Shown here: positions 53,530 through 63,009 of the stretch, piece by piece | How positions within the stretch are numbered: the first letter of the stretch is position 1 | How the letters are laid out: every line of letters begins with the position of its first letter | Position numbers and translations under genes: made by a program | Notes under the pieces: generated by a model | The model's database searches: none | Told to the model about the DNA's origin: nothing | Seen by the model: only the letters and a program-made list of their open reading frames with translations | NCBI RefSeq assembly: GCF_000152625.1 | Contig: NZ_CH724156.1 | Span: 2,720,602 to 2,784,601 of the forward strand | DNA length: 64,000 bases | From: Roseovarius nubinhibens ISM | Lineage (GTDB): Bacteria > Pseudomonadota > Alphaproteobacteria > Rhodobacterales > Rhodobacteraceae | Reading direction: 5' to 3'

Positions 53530-54230
53530 CAGCAGGCCGCCTTTCGGGAGATGGCGATCTCCCAGAAATCGGGGTCGGCATAGGCGGTCGGATCGGCGAC
53601 GCCAGCGAGGTCAAAGGCCTCGCGCCGCTCGACGCAGGTGCCGCAGCGCCCGCAATGCATGTCGCCGCCCTTGTAGCAGGACCAAGTGTCGGCAAAGGGG
53701 GTGTGATGGCGCGCGCCCTCGGTGACGATGGCCGATTTCGGCGCGTCGATGAAGGGCGTGTAGAGAAACACATTCGCATAGCCGTCGAGCGCGTGGTTCT
53801 GCATCGCCTGAAAGCTCTTGGCAAAGCCGGGGCGGCAATCGGGGTAGATGAAGTGATCGCCGCCATGAACGGCGGTGGCGACGGCTTCGTCCCCCTGTGC
53901 CGTGGCGAGGCCAAAGGCGACGCTCAGCATGATGGCGTTGCGATTGGGCACGACCGTGGCGGCCATCGAGGCCTCGGTGTAATGGCCGTCGGGCACCGGC
54001 ACATCATCGGTGAGCGCCGAGCCGGTCAGCACCGCGCCGATGCCGCGCATGTCGATGAGGTGAAACGGCACGCCGAGCCGGTCTGCCGCACGGGCGGCGA
54101 AATCGAGCTCTTTGCGATGGCGCTGGCCATAGTCAAAGGAGACCAACCGCGTGAGTGTTTGCTCTGCCGCGACCTTGTGGGCGAGGGAAACGGAATCCAA
54201 TCCGCCTGAGCAGATGACAAGTGTCTTCAT
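53529..54230 (-). CDS. queC: 7-cyano-7-deazaguanine synthase
   Basis: 233 residues. ATP-dependent conversion of 7-carboxy-7-deazaguanine to preQ0. The PP-loop SGGLDSVSLAH is at the N-terminus and the zinc site CYKGGDMHCGRCGTC at the C-terminus. First gene of queC-D-E; I see no preQ1 riboswitch before it. Confidence 0.96.
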   Translation of the reverse strand: MKTLVICSGGLDSVSLAHKVAAEQTLTRLVSFDYGQRHRKELDFAARAADRLGVPFHLIDMRGIGAVLTGSALTDDVPVPDGHYTEASMAATVVPNRNAIMLSVAFGLATAQGDEAVATAVHGGDHFIYPDCRPGFAKSFQAMQNHALDGYANVFLYTPFIDAPKSAIVTEGARHHTPFADTWSCYKGGDMHCGRCGTCVERREAFDLAGVADPTAYADPDFWEIAISRKAAC

Positions 54231-54489
54231 ATCTGGGGCCCTTGTTTTGATGACCGGGTAGGCTGCGACCGGTGGCAGGCTAGGTAGTGCAAGCTGGGGG
54301 TTGGATCAAGCTATCCGCGTGTGACGTTACGTTAATGTTATGAAACCGGTTCAAATTCGGTGCGAAATGTCTCGATTTACGGGTGTTTCGCGCGTTTTGG
54401 GCCGCGGGTCAGGGGGCGCTGCCCCCAAGGCTTGCGGCCTTTCCCCCGGGATATTTGTGGCCAAAAGAAGCGGATCAGGGGGCGGGGCC

Positions 54490-55125
54490 TCAGGCGCGGG
54501 CGGCGAGGGCGGTGGCGAGATCGCCATAGCCGGTGTGGCGATGTTCAAAGGCGAGGCCGAGCCGATCGGCGCAGGCGCGGGCCTTGTCGACGAGCGCCGG
54601 ATCGGTGATCTGCGATTGATAGACCAGCTTGGTGTAATTGCCGAAGATCATGTCGCGCAGTTCCGGGTGCCGGTCGAGCCCCATCGGCCGCCAGACGAAG
54701 GCGTCGAATTGTTTGACCAGAAAATCGGTGAGGAAAAAGGCCGTCATATCGGCGTCGCCTTGCGCGGCAAAGCGATCATTGCCCTCGAAGAAGGAATAGC
54801 AATGCGGGCCTGCGACCATTTCGACGCCGAGCTCGGCGCATTTGGCCTGCAGCTGGCCGCCGGTGCCGCAATCGGCATAGACCACGAAAATCTCGTCATA
54901 GCTGTCGCGATGTTCGGCCACGGCCTCGGTCACCGCTTCGGTGATTTTCTCGGGGTAGAGATGCAGCTTGGCGGGCAGGCATTGCAGATCCATGTGATCC
55001 CAGCCATTGCCCCGTTTCAGCGCGAGGATCTCATGCGCCAGCGCCCCGCAGGCGATGAGCAGCAGGCGGCCCGTCTGCCGGGGCGGCAGGCCGGTCTCGG
55101 TCAGCTGGCGGTCGTCGAGGGTCAT
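54490..55125 (-). CDS. DUF1638 protein of the corrinoid methyltransferase cluster
   Basis: 211 residues. DUF1638 features: LLIACGALAHEILAL, VVYADCGTGGQL and GPHCYSFFEGN with conserved cysteines that may bind metal. Family members usually sit beside MttB and corrinoid proteins, as here, but their job is not known to me. Separated from the upstream corrinoid gene by a terminator. Confidence 0.85.
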   Translation of the reverse strand: MTLDDRQLTETGLPPRQTGRLLLIACGALAHEILALKRGNGWDHMDLQCLPAKLHLYPEKITEAVTEAVAEHRDSYDEIFVVYADCGTGGQLQAKCAELGVEMVAGPHCYSFFEGNDRFAAQGDADMTAFFLTDFLVKQFDAFVWRPMGLDRHPELRDMIFGNYTKLVYQSQITDPALVDKARACADRLGLAFEHRHTGYGDLATALAARA

Positions 55126-55167
55126 GCGCGGTCTCCCATAAGGAATGTAGGATCTCGGGCCGGGACG

Positions 55168-55196
55168 AAAAAGCCCCGCCGGGGGCGGGGCTTTGA
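55168..55196 (-). terminator. Terminator after the corrinoid protein gene
   Basis: A perfect 11-bp stem (AAAGCCCCGCC / GGCGGGGCTTT) with a three-base loop, followed on the minus strand by TTTTT through overlapping T residues. Confidence 0.85.
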
Positions 55197-55214
55197 TCTT
55201 TCAGCGGTCGGCGA

Positions 55215-55919
55215 TCAGGCCGTGGCGCCCTGGTTGTGCTTGCGGCCGACCAGAGTTTTGGCGGTTTCCACTGCGACAGCAGCGTCCCGGCAATAGGCGT
55301 CGGCGCCGATGGCCTTGCCAAACTCCTCGTTGAGCGGCGCGCCGCCCACCAGCACGATGTAGTCATCGCGCAGACCCTGTTCGACCAGCGTGTCGATCAC
55401 GACCTTCATATAAGGCATGGTGGTGGTCAGCAGGGCCGACATGCCGAGGATGTCGGGTTTCTCGTTTTCGAGCGCTTCGAGATAGTTTTCGACCGGGTTG
55501 TTGATGCCCAGATCGACCACTTCAAAGCCGGCGCCTTCCATCATCATCGAAACGAGGTTCTTGCCGATGTCGTGGATGTCGCCTTTGACGGTGCCGATGA
55601 CCATCTTGCCGACGCGCGGCGCACCGGTTTCGGCCAGCAGCGGCTTGAGGATGGCCATGCCGCCCTTCATCGCGTTGGCGGCGAGAAGCACTTCGGGGAC
55701 GAAGAGGATGCCGTCACGGAAATCCTTGCCCACGATGGTCATGCCGCCGACGAGCGCCTTGGTCAGCACGTCATAGGGGGCCCAGCCACGTCCGAGCAGA
55801 ATATTGACGCCTTCTTCGATCTCTTCCTTGAGACCGTCGTAGAGGTCGTCGAACATCTGTTGGACAAGCTCTTCATCATCGAGTTCGGAGAGGATGATGT
55901 CGTCTTCTTCGTCGGACAT
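55215..55919 (-). CDS. Corrinoid (B12-binding) methyltransferase protein
   Basis: 234 residues. An N-terminal helical cap (DDLYDGLKEEIEEGVNILL) precedes a Rossmann B12-binding domain with the lower-ligand motif DIHDIGKNL (DxHxxG), SALLTTTM and VLVGGAPLNEEF. Carries the methyl group between an MttB-type enzyme and an acceptor methyltransferase. Probable partner of the MttB homologue at 42-44 kb. Confidence 0.92.
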   Translation of the reverse strand: MSDEEDDIILSELDDEELVQQMFDDLYDGLKEEIEEGVNILLGRGWAPYDVLTKALVGGMTIVGKDFRDGILFVPEVLLAANAMKGGMAILKPLLAETGAPRVGKMVIGTVKGDIHDIGKNLVSMMMEGAGFEVVDLGINNPVENYLEALENEKPDILGMSALLTTTMPYMKVVIDTLVEQGLRDDYIVLVGGAPLNEEFGKAIGADAYCRDAAVAVETAKTLVGRKHNQGATA

Positions 55920-56100
55920 GGCTCATGTTCCTGATTCTGAGGCGCTGCAGGCGCGGTGGTGTTCCGGCAAGCTTTCGGCGTTTTACGTCACGTCGACTTG
56001 GCGTTTTCCGACATATGCGCGAATGCTTCCGACCTGTCACGCAAGAAGCGGGCCGATTTCGGCGCAAAATTTGCATGAAGAAGATGTGCGCCTTGCATGG

Positions 56101-56115
56101 GTTCGCGGTTTGTTC
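56101..56115. promoter_or_regulatory. LexA box before the radical SAM gene
   Basis: GTTC-GCGGTTT-GTTC exactly matches the alphaproteobacterial SOS box and ends 12 bp before the start codon, where bound repressor would block transcription or initiation. Confidence 0.75.
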
Positions 56116-56127
56116 CAAAATCGCATA

Positions 56128-57210
56128 ATGGTGGATGACAGTCTTGATCCCGAGCTGCGCCGGCGGGGCCGTGGGGCGTGCAGCAATGTCGTGGGACGGT
56201 TCGAGCGGCTCGACCGGCGGTTCGAGGAAGACGGCTGGGACCGCGCGCCGGAGGAGCGGGTGCTGCGCACCGAGCTGAGCCGGGAGGTGCCGCGCCGGAT
56301 CATCAGCTATAACCGCTCGCCCGATCTGCCCTTTGACCGGTCGATCAACCCCTATCGGGGCTGTGAGCACGGCTGTGTCTATTGTTTCGCGCGGCCGAGC
56401 CATGCCTATCTCGGCCTGTCGCCGGGGCTCGATTTCGAGACCAAGCTGGTGGCGCGGCCCGGCGCGGCGGAAGCCTTGGTGCAGGAATTGCGGGCGCGGC
56501 GCTATGAGGTGGCCCCGATCGCCATTGGCACCAATACCGATCCCTATCAGCCCATTGAGGCGGGCGAGCGGGTGATGCGCGCCTGTCTCGAGGTGCTGGC
56601 GGGCTGTGATCATCCGGTGGCGATTGTCACCAAGGGCACGCTGATCGAGCGCGATATAGACCTGCTGGCGCCGATGGCGGCAAAGGGGCTGTGTCGCGTC
56701 GGTATCTCGGTCACCACGCTCGATGCGGATCTGTCGCGGCGGATGGAGCCGCGGGCACCGGGGCCGAAGCGGCGGCTGGAGATCATTCGCCGCCTGTCGG
56801 AGGCGGGCATTCCGGTGCGGGTCATGGCCGCGCCCATGGTGCCCGGGCTGAGCGATCACGAGTTGGAGGCGATCCTGCGCGAGGGCCGCGCGGCGGGGGC
56901 CACTTCGGCGAGCTGGATCATGCTGCGGCTGCCGCGCGAAGTCTCGCCGCTTTTCCAGGAATGGTTGCAGAGCCATGCGCCGGGCCGGGCGGCGCGGGTG
57001 ATGGGGCGCGTCCGTGAGATGCATGGCGGCAAGGAATATGACGCGAATTGGGGGCAGCGGATGCGTGGCACCGGGCCCTATGCCGAGATGGTGGCGGCGC
57101 GGTTTCGCAATGCGATCCGGCGGCTCGGTCTCGATGCGCGGCAGCCGGCGCTGCGCTGTGATCTGTTTCGCCCGCCGGAGAGGGCGGGCGATCAGCTCGA
57201 TCTCTTTTAG
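56128..57210 (+). CDS. PA0069/SPL-like radical SAM protein
   Basis: 360 residues. The cluster motif CEHGCVYC lies in INPYRGCEHGCVYCFARPSH, typical of the spore-photoproduct-lyase-related PA0069 family, with GTNTDPYQPIE and VTKGTLIERD downstream. The reaction is unknown. The start at 56128 is chosen because the family N-terminus begins near here and a LexA box sits just upstream; the open frame to 55894 crosses the divergent promoter. Its stop overlaps that of the next, convergent gene. Confidence 0.9.
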   Translation: MVDDSLDPELRRRGRGACSNVVGRFERLDRRFEEDGWDRAPEERVLRTELSREVPRRIISYNRSPDLPFDRSINPYRGCEHGCVYCFARPSHAYLGLSPGLDFETKLVARPGAAEALVQELRARRYEVAPIAIGTNTDPYQPIEAGERVMRACLEVLAGCDHPVAIVTKGTLIERDIDLLAPMAAKGLCRVGISVTTLDADLSRRMEPRAPGPKRRLEIIRRLSEAGIPVRVMAAPMVPGLSDHELEAILREGRAAGATSASWIMLRLPREVSPLFQEWLQSHAPGRAARVMGRVREMHGGKEYDANWGQRMRGTGPYAEMVAARFRNAIRRLGLDARQPALRCDLFRPPERAGDQLDLF

Positions 57211-57491
57211 CGCCGCGCCGCAGAGCCCCGGCGTGAGGCCACGACGCCCAGACAGAAGAGCGTCAGGATCAGCGACCACGAGAGTGCGACGAGAAAGAGG
57301 AAATCTTCGCGTCCCAGCGAGCCGATGGAAGGGATGCCACAGGAGGTCACATTGACCGAGCCAAAGGCACAGGCCAGTCTGGCAATCCAGATATAGCCCA
57401 CGATCCAAAGCACGAAACAGAGCGCCGCAAGCCCATAGAGGATGCGTGCGCCCCAGTTTCGCCGGGGTCGCAAAGGCCCGGTCTCAGCCAC
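57207..57491 (-). CDS. Small two-helix membrane protein, unknown
   Basis: 94 residues from a GTG at 57491 that overlaps the Bmt-like stop by 8 bp; an ATG at 57542 is the alternative (111 residues). Two membrane segments (ILYGLAALCFVLWIVGYIWI and FLFLVALSWSLILTLFCLGVV, quoted as regions) flank a loop with CAFGSVNVTSC, whose cysteines could pair in the periplasm. No known family. Confidence 0.6.
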   Translation of the reverse strand: MAETGPLRPRRNWGARILYGLAALCFVLWIVGYIWIARLACAFGSVNVTSCGIPSIGSLGREDFLFLVALSWSLILTLFCLGVVASRRGSAARR

Positions 57492-58497
57492 GGCGGCGGC
57501 CGCGCCGGGGGCGGGCCGGGGGCGTGTCGTCGCCGGTGCCATCGGCCTCGGAGGAGAAGCCGCCCAGCGCCTCGGCGATCTGTTCGAGCGTCGGGATGTC
57601 GCCGCGCGGCCGGGTTTCCAGCGCTTCGCGCATTTTCGACAGATGTTCGGGCATGGTGCCGCAGCAGCCGCCGATGATCTTGGCCCCCGCGTCGCGGGCG
57701 AGGCAGGCATATTCAGCCATCAGATCGGGCGTGCCATCATAATGGATATGGCCATCGACATATTTCGGGATGCCGGCGTTGCCTTTGGCGATGATCGGCC
57801 GTTCCGAGCCTTGGGTCACAAAGCCCAGCACGGTGCGCATGAGATCGGAGGCGCCGACGCCGCAATTCGCCCCATAGGCCAGCGGTGCGGGATCGAGTTT
57901 CTCGACCATCTCGGCCATGTCGGCGGAGGTGAAGCCCATCATCGTGCGCCCGGCGGTGTCAAAGCTCATCGTGCCGCACCAGGGCATATCGGCGAGTTTG
58001 AAGGCCTCGGCGGCGGCGCGGTATTCTTCGGGCGCAGAGATGGTTTCGAGCCAGAGCACATCGGCGCCGCCCTCTTTGAGACCGTCGGCCTGTTCATGGA
58101 ACATTTCGACCGCGATCTCATGGGTGAGCGCGCCCATCGGGGCCATGATTTCGCCGGTGGGGCCGACCGAGCCTGCGACGATCACGCGGCGGTCGGTCTT
58201 GTCGGCCACCTCGCGGCCCAGTTCGGCGGCGACGCGGCTCAGCTCGCGCACGCGCTTTTCAGCGCCGTGCAGCTTGAGCCGGGCAGCGGTGCCGCCAAAG
58301 CTGTTGGTGAGGAAGAGGTCGCTGCCCGCGTCGACCGCCATCTGATAGAGGCGGGTGATCTTTTCGGGATGTTCGACATTCCACATTTCGGGCGCGTCGC
58401 CGGATTGCAGCCCCATGTTGAAGAGGTTGGTGCCGGTGGCGCCATCGGCCAGCAGCCAGTCGCGCGAGTTCAGGAAGTCCGAGAATACCGTGGTCAT
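57484..58497 (-). CDS. bmt: Betaine-homocysteine methyltransferase-like (Bmt)
   Basis: 337 residues. Zinc-dependent homocysteine S-methyltransferase fold: LLADGATGTNLF, TNSFGG, the zinc cysteine in GANCGVGASD and GGCCGT. It would methylate homocysteine to methionine from glycine betaine or a related donor. Clustered with the corrinoid protein and DUF1638 as in other roseobacters. The C-terminus is an arginine-rich tail (RPRRGRRRG). Confidence 0.88.
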   Translation of the reverse strand: MTTVFSDFLNSRDWLLADGATGTNLFNMGLQSGDAPEMWNVEHPEKITRLYQMAVDAGSDLFLTNSFGGTAARLKLHGAEKRVRELSRVAAELGREVADKTDRRVIVAGSVGPTGEIMAPMGALTHEIAVEMFHEQADGLKEGGADVLWLETISAPEEYRAAAEAFKLADMPWCGTMSFDTAGRTMMGFTSADMAEMVEKLDPAPLAYGANCGVGASDLMRTVLGFVTQGSERPIIAKGNAGIPKYVDGHIHYDGTPDLMAEYACLARDAGAKIIGGCCGTMPEHLSKMREALETRPRGDIPTLEQIAEALGGFSSEADGTGDDTPPARPRRGRRRG

Positions 58498-58536
58498 GTG
58501 CCTGTCCGTGGGGTGCGGGAAAATCGCGCTTTTGTG

Positions 58537-60513
58537 TCACGAACCGGGGCCGGGGGCAATTGCAAAAGCCTCATGATCATGGTGAGCCGGAGCGGGGGAT
58601 GGCGGCGTTAAGGCTTGATCCGGGTGGCGGATGGCGCGGGCGAGATCAGCCAGCGCAAAGAGCAGCGCGGCGCGTGACGGGGCCAGCGCATAGCGCGGGG
58701 CGCGGGTCGGGGCAAAGCTCTGCTTAAAGCGGGTGAGGCCGGGATTGGCGGTGAGCCGGGCGGTGATCTGCGAGGCGAGGTCGGGGCCGGGCGTGATCGG
58801 CAGGGCGGCGAGCGACAGCTGTGGGTGGGCTGTGGCGCGGGCATCTTTGAGGGCGGCCATGACCAGAAGATGCATCGTGCCTTGCGGCAGATCGGGCAGG
58901 TGACGCATCAGATCGAGGCAGAGCCCGGTGTCGCACTGGTGCCAGCTCATGAAGGCCACGGGGCGGCTGTTGGAGAGGGCCACATAGATCCGCTGTGACG
59001 CGAGAAGCCGCGGGCAGAACCGGCCCATGGTGACGCCGCGCGCGGGGCCATTGGCAGCCTGCCAGGCGGCGTCGATCTCTGCCAGCGCGGTGACGTCGGG
59101 GCGGGGCGCACGGATCACACTGATGCCGGCCTTTTGGGCCTGACGCAGCTTGCGCCGGAGCTGACGGAGGCGGGGCTGATCTATGTCGAATGTCGCGGGG
59201 TCGAGCAGGGCTTCGTCGCAGATGTGCAGCGCGGCGTGACCTGTGGCCCGGAGCCGGGCGGCGTGGCGCGGGCCGATCTTGTAGGCGGCGGCGACGCGGC
59301 CTTGGGCGCGGGCGAGGTCGGAGAGCGTGGCGAGGGCCGGGGCGGCCGGGCCGGTCAGGGGATCGAGCCAGAGGATGAGGCTCTGTGGCAGGCGCAGCAC
59401 GGCGGCGCGTGACGGACCGCTATGCAATAGCTGCGCCGCGTTATGGGGGCAAAGCCCGTGTTCGGGCTGGGCCCGGTCGGCGGCGATGTCGCCGGGCCGC
59501 AGGGGCGTGACGCGCGGGATCATCTGGGGCATTGGCCTGCGGCAGGGCGCGGGCCACAGAAGGAGGCCGAGCGCCAGAATGGCGGGCAGCGCATAATAGA
59601 TTAGCCGGAAGCCCAGAAGCGCCGCCAGCAGGTCGGGCGCGGGCAGGGCGGGCAGCAGCGCCACGAGGACCAGCTCAAAGGGGCCGACGCCGCCCGGCGC
59701 GCCGCTGGCAATCCCGGCGGCGAGGGCGAGGAGGAAGACGGGAAAGAGATCTGTCAGCGGCAGGGCGGCCGGGTCCGGCAGGAGGAGGGCCAGCGTGACG
59801 CAGGCGGCCAGCGTGTCGAGACCGGTCCAGAGCAGGATCGCGCCGAGATGGCGCAGGCTCGGCCAGCGAAGGGACTGGCCGAAGAGGCGCAGGCAGGGGC
59901 GAAAGAAGGTCCAGAGGGCAAAGCCTGTGGTGAGCAGGAGGAGCCCTGCGCCCAGGGCGCGGCACGTCGGGATGGCGGGGAGCGGCGAGAGGAGCAGGGC
60001 AAGCCCGGTGATCCCGGCCAGCCCGAAGAAGAAGGACAGTGCCACGGCGATGGACAGTTTCCCGGCCATGAGTGGTGAGAGGCCCTTGAGCAGTTTCCAC
60101 CGCACCAACCCGCCGGTGAGCGTGCCGAGCCCCAGTGTTTGCGACAGGGCAATGGCCGCCGCCCCGGCGCGGCCCGCATTGCGCGGCGCGATGCCGGTGC
60201 GCAGATGCTGGTGCAGGACGATGTCATACCGCGCCAGCGCCCAGAAGCTCAGCCCGGTGGTGCCGAGCGCGGCCAGCCATTGCAGCGGCGAAATACTGGC
60301 AAAGGCCAAGGGCATGGCCTGGCGCGTCTCGGCATCTATGCGGCCCATCAAAAGCCAGAGGCAGAGCAGCGCACCGCCCCACGGTAGCAGGAGCGAACAG
60401 AGCTGTCGCAGCCGTTGGAGTGACGGGCGCAGGGCTTGTGCGGGCCGCGCCCTTTCGCGCACCCTCCACTGTCCAGACTTCCACTGTAATGTCACGCGAC
60501 CCTCCCGTCTCAC
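58537..60513 (-). CDS. MprF-like phosphatidylglycerol aminoacyltransferase
   Basis: 658 residues. An N-terminal flippase domain of about eight membrane segments, with the motif SGAPGGVGPFELVLVALLP, is followed by a soluble DUF2156/GNAT-like domain (about 330-640) with LRRKLRQAQKAGISV and VAFMSWHQC. Adds an amino acid to phosphatidylglycerol and flips it, lowering surface charge. Shorter than classic MprF (about 840), mostly in the membrane part. Amino acid used is unknown. Confidence 0.85.
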   Translation of the reverse strand: MRREGRVTLQWKSGQWRVRERARPAQALRPSLQRLRQLCSLLLPWGGALLCLWLLMGRIDAETRQAMPLAFASISPLQWLAALGTTGLSFWALARYDIVLHQHLRTGIAPRNAGRAGAAAIALSQTLGLGTLTGGLVRWKLLKGLSPLMAGKLSIAVALSFFFGLAGITGLALLLSPLPAIPTCRALGAGLLLLTTGFALWTFFRPCLRLFGQSLRWPSLRHLGAILLWTGLDTLAACVTLALLLPDPAALPLTDLFPVFLLALAAGIASGAPGGVGPFELVLVALLPALPAPDLLAALLGFRLIYYALPAILALGLLLWPAPCRRPMPQMIPRVTPLRPGDIAADRAQPEHGLCPHNAAQLLHSGPSRAAVLRLPQSLILWLDPLTGPAAPALATLSDLARAQGRVAAAYKIGPRHAARLRATGHAALHICDEALLDPATFDIDQPRLRQLRRKLRQAQKAGISVIRAPRPDVTALAEIDAAWQAANGPARGVTMGRFCPRLLASQRIYVALSNSRPVAFMSWHQCDTGLCLDLMRHLPDLPQGTMHLLVMAALKDARATAHPQLSLAALPITPGPDLASQITARLTANPGLTRFKQSFAPTRAPRYALAPSRAALLFALADLARAIRHPDQALTPPSPAPAHHDHEAFAIAPGPGS

Positions 60514-60673
60514 CCCGTCATTCCCGGGGAGGAGGGTGCCGCAGGGGCGCTTAGGGAGCCGTTAACAGATAAAATTGCCCCGAAAGAAAGCGAAACCGGC
60601 GCGCGGGTGGACCCGCCGCCGGTTTCTGAGATGTCAGCAGATGCCGGTCGCGCCTAAACGCGTCAGGGGAGGC

Positions 60674-60991
60674 TCAGTTCGTCTCTTTCATGAGCTGGGC
60701 CTTGGCCTCGATCATCAGCGCCGCCATTTTCTCGCGGATCGTGTCGGGATCGGCCTTGTCGCCAAGATCGCCTGCGACCTTGCGCACCACGTCCTCGTGA
60801 CCGGCCTCTTCGAAATCGGCCTTGACCACTTCGCGCGCATAGGCGTCGGCATCGTCGCCGGTCTTGCCCATCAGCTCGGCCGCCCAGAGACCCAGAAGCT
60901 TGTTGCGGCGCGCCTCGGCGCGAAACTGCATTTCCTGATCATGCGCGTATTTGGTCTCAAACGCTTTCTCGCGGTCGTCAAATGTGGTCAC
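60674..60991 (-). CDS. F1Fo-ATP synthase zeta subunit (DUF1476)
   Basis: 105 residues; [31 protein letters not shown] (head in part) is the inhibitory N-terminus of the alphaproteobacterial zeta subunit, first described in Paracoccus, which blocks ATP hydrolysis by F1. The rest is a four-helix bundle. Not near the atp operon here. Confidence 0.88.
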   Translation of the reverse strand: MTTFDDREKAFETKYAHDQEMQFRAEARRNKLLGLWAAELMGKTGDDADAYAREVVKADFEEAGHEDVVRKVAGDLGDKADPDTIREKMAALMIEAKAQLMKETN

Positions 60992-61186
60992 CGGGTATCC
61001 CTTTCCGTGATCGGGTTAACTAGTCTTAAGATATGGCGGGCCGGGGGCGTTCTGACAAGACCTGTTGCCCGCCGAGCAGCGATGGGCCGGGGCCAAACCC
61101 CACGCCACCTTGCGGCAGGCGGGGGGTTGGACTATGAGGACGCATATACACAACGGGGATTCCCCCGACTGAGTGATGGAGTGCAA

Positions 61187-61948
61187 ATGGCACGGCGCAA
61201 GAAAATCTACGAAGGCAAGGCCAAAACCCTGTATGAAGGGCCCGAGCCGGGCACCATCGTGCAATACTTCAAGGATGACGCCACGGCCTTTAACGCGGAA
61301 AAGAAGGATGTGATCGAGGGCAAGGGCGTTCTCAACAACATCCTCAGCGAATACTTCATGACCGGGCTCAACAACATTGGTGTGCCCACCCATTTCATCA
61401 AGCGGCTCAACATGCGCGAACAGCTCGTTCGGGCCTGTGAGATTGTGCCGCTGGAAGTGATCGTGCGCAACTATGCCGCGGGCACCATGGCGAAACGGCT
61501 CGGCATGGACGAGGGCACGCAGCTGCCGCGTCCGATCGTCGAATATTGCCTCAAGGACGACAAGCTCGGCGATCCGCTGGTCACCGAGGAACATATTGCC
61601 GCCTTTGGCTGGGCCAGCCAGCAGGACATGGATGATATCCTCAGCCTCGCGCTGCGGGTCAATGATTTCCTCGCCGGTGTCATGTATGGCGTGGGCATCA
61701 AGCTCATCGACTTCAAGATCGAGATCGGCCGGGTCTATGATGGCGATTTCATGCGCCTCATCGTGGCCGATGAAATCAGCCCCGACAGCTGCCGCCTGTG
61801 GGACATCGAGACGGGTCAGAAGCTCGACAAGGACGTGTTCCGGCGCGACCTCGGCAGCCTGACCGATGCCTATACGGAAGTGGCGAAACGCCTTGGCGTG
61901 CTGCCCAAGGGCGCGACGCCCATGGCCAAGCCGACGCTGATCAATTGA
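61187..61948 (+). CDS. purC: Phosphoribosylaminoimidazole-succinocarboxamide synthase
   Basis: 253 residues. Joins CAIR and aspartate in purine synthesis. [13 protein letters not shown] near the start, [17 protein letters not shown] and [16 protein letters not shown] are SAICAR synthetase signatures. Starts at 61187. Followed by purS and purQ. Confidence 0.96.
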   Translation: MARRKKIYEGKAKTLYEGPEPGTIVQYFKDDATAFNAEKKDVIEGKGVLNNILSEYFMTGLNNIGVPTHFIKRLNMREQLVRACEIVPLEVIVRNYAAGTMAKRLGMDEGTQLPRPIVEYCLKDDKLGDPLVTEEHIAAFGWASQQDMDDILSLALRVNDFLAGVMYGVGIKLIDFKIEIGRVYDGDFMRLIVADEISPDSCRLWDIETGQKLDKDVFRRDLGSLTDAYTEVAKRLGVLPKGATPMAKPTLIN

Positions 61949-61949
61949 G

Positions 61950-61972
61950 GCGCGGCCCCGAGAGGGGCGCGC
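61950..61972 (+). terminator. Hairpin between purC and purS
   Basis: GCGCGGCCCC-GAGA-GGGGCGCGC forms a nine-pair stem with one bulge, without a T-run. Could attenuate rather than end transcription into purSQ. Confidence 0.4.
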
Positions 61973-62033
61973 AAGGACGACCATCCGGGTGCCGCCGGGC
62001 GCCCATAGCTAACTTTCTTGGGGGTGTGAGCCG

Positions 62034-62264
62034 ATGAAGGCACGCGTGCATGTCATGTTGAAAAACGGGGTTCTCGATCCGCAGGGCGAGGCCGTGCGCC
62101 ACGCGCTTGGCGCTTTGGGCTTTGACGGTGTCGAAGGCGTCCGCCAGGGCAAGGTGATCGAGCTCGATCTCGCCGATGGCACGAGCGAGGCACAGGTCAA
62201 GGACATGTGCGAGAAGCTTCTCGCCAACACGGTGATCGAAAGCTACAGCGTGGAGATGATCTGA
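62034..62264 (+). CDS. purS: Phosphoribosylformylglycinamidine synthase, PurS subunit
   Basis: 76 residues. Small structural subunit that links PurL and Pur[21 protein letters not shown] and [17 protein letters not shown] are typical. The stop overlaps purQ by 1 bp (TGATG). Confidence 0.95.
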   Translation: MKARVHVMLKNGVLDPQGEAVRHALGALGFDGVEGVRQGKVIELDLADGTSEAQVKDMCEKLLANTVIESYSVEMI

Positions 62265-62932
62265 TGCACGCAGCGGTCGTTGTCTTCCCCGGTTCGAACT
62301 GCGACCGCGATCTGGCGGTGGCCTTCGAGCGCGCCGGTGCCAAGGTCAGCATGGTCTGGCACAAGGACACCGATATGCCCAAGGGCGTCGACATCATCGG
62401 CGTGCCGGGGGGCTTTTCCTTTGGCGATTATCTGCGCTGCGGGGCGATTGCCGCCAATTCGCCGATCTGCCGCTCGGTCGTGGCCCATGCCGAGCGCGGC
62501 GGCTATGTTCTCGGCGTCTGCAACGGCTTTCAGATCCTGACCGAAACCGGCCTTCTGCCGGGGGTTCTGCTGCGCAATGCGGGGCTCAAGTACATCTGCA
62601 AACCCGTTGATCTCAAGGTGGAAACCAGCGACAGCGCCTTTACCACGGGCTATGCCGCGGGCAGCACCATGACCGTGCCGATTGCCCATCATGACGGCAA
62701 TTACTTTGCCGATGACGAGACGCTGGCGCGGCTCAAGGGTGAGGACCGCGTGGCGTTCCGCTATGCCGAAAACCCGAACGGGTCGCGCGACGATATCGCC
62801 GGCATCCTTTCGGACAACCGGCGGGTTCTCGGCATGATGCCGCATCCCGAGCGGATGGCGGAAAAGTCCCATGGCGGCACCGATGGCGCGGCCATGTTCA
62901 CCGGGTTGGTGGACCAGCTTGCCACCGCCTGA
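62264..62932 (+). CDS. purQ: Phosphoribosylformylglycinamidine synthase, PurQ subunit
   Basis: 222 residues. Glutamine amidotransferase that feeds ammonia to PurL for FGAR to FGAM. Catalytic cysteine in [10 protein letters not shown], and histidine/glutamate in MMPHPERM. N-terminal [12 protein letters not shown]. purL is not in the window. Confidence 0.96.
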   Translation: MHAAVVVFPGSNCDRDLAVAFERAGAKVSMVWHKDTDMPKGVDIIGVPGGFSFGDYLRCGAIAANSPICRSVVAHAERGGYVLGVCNGFQILTETGLLPGVLLRNAGLKYICKPVDLKVETSDSAFTTGYAAGSTMTVPIAHHDGNYFADDETLARLKGEDRVAFRYAENPNGSRDDIAGILSDNRRVLGMMPHPERMAEKSHGGTDGAAMFTGLVDQLATA

Positions 62933-62956
62933 GGCGGCGCTCCGCGCATCGCCACG

Positions 62957-62977
62957 GCAGGGCCGAAAAGGCCCTGC
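62957..62977 (+). terminator. Hairpin after purQ
   Basis: Perfect 8-bp stem GCAGGGCC/GGCCCTGC with loop GAAAA. No long T-run follows. Confidence 0.5.
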
Positions 62978-63009
62978 AACCCCCATGATTTTGCGCTAGA
63001 ATTGTGGGT

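Noticed and set aside
54231..54489. preQ1 riboswitch before queC
   Set aside because: The 259-bp region has no recognisable preQ1 pseudoknot; I see nothing definite in it beyond the queC promoter side.
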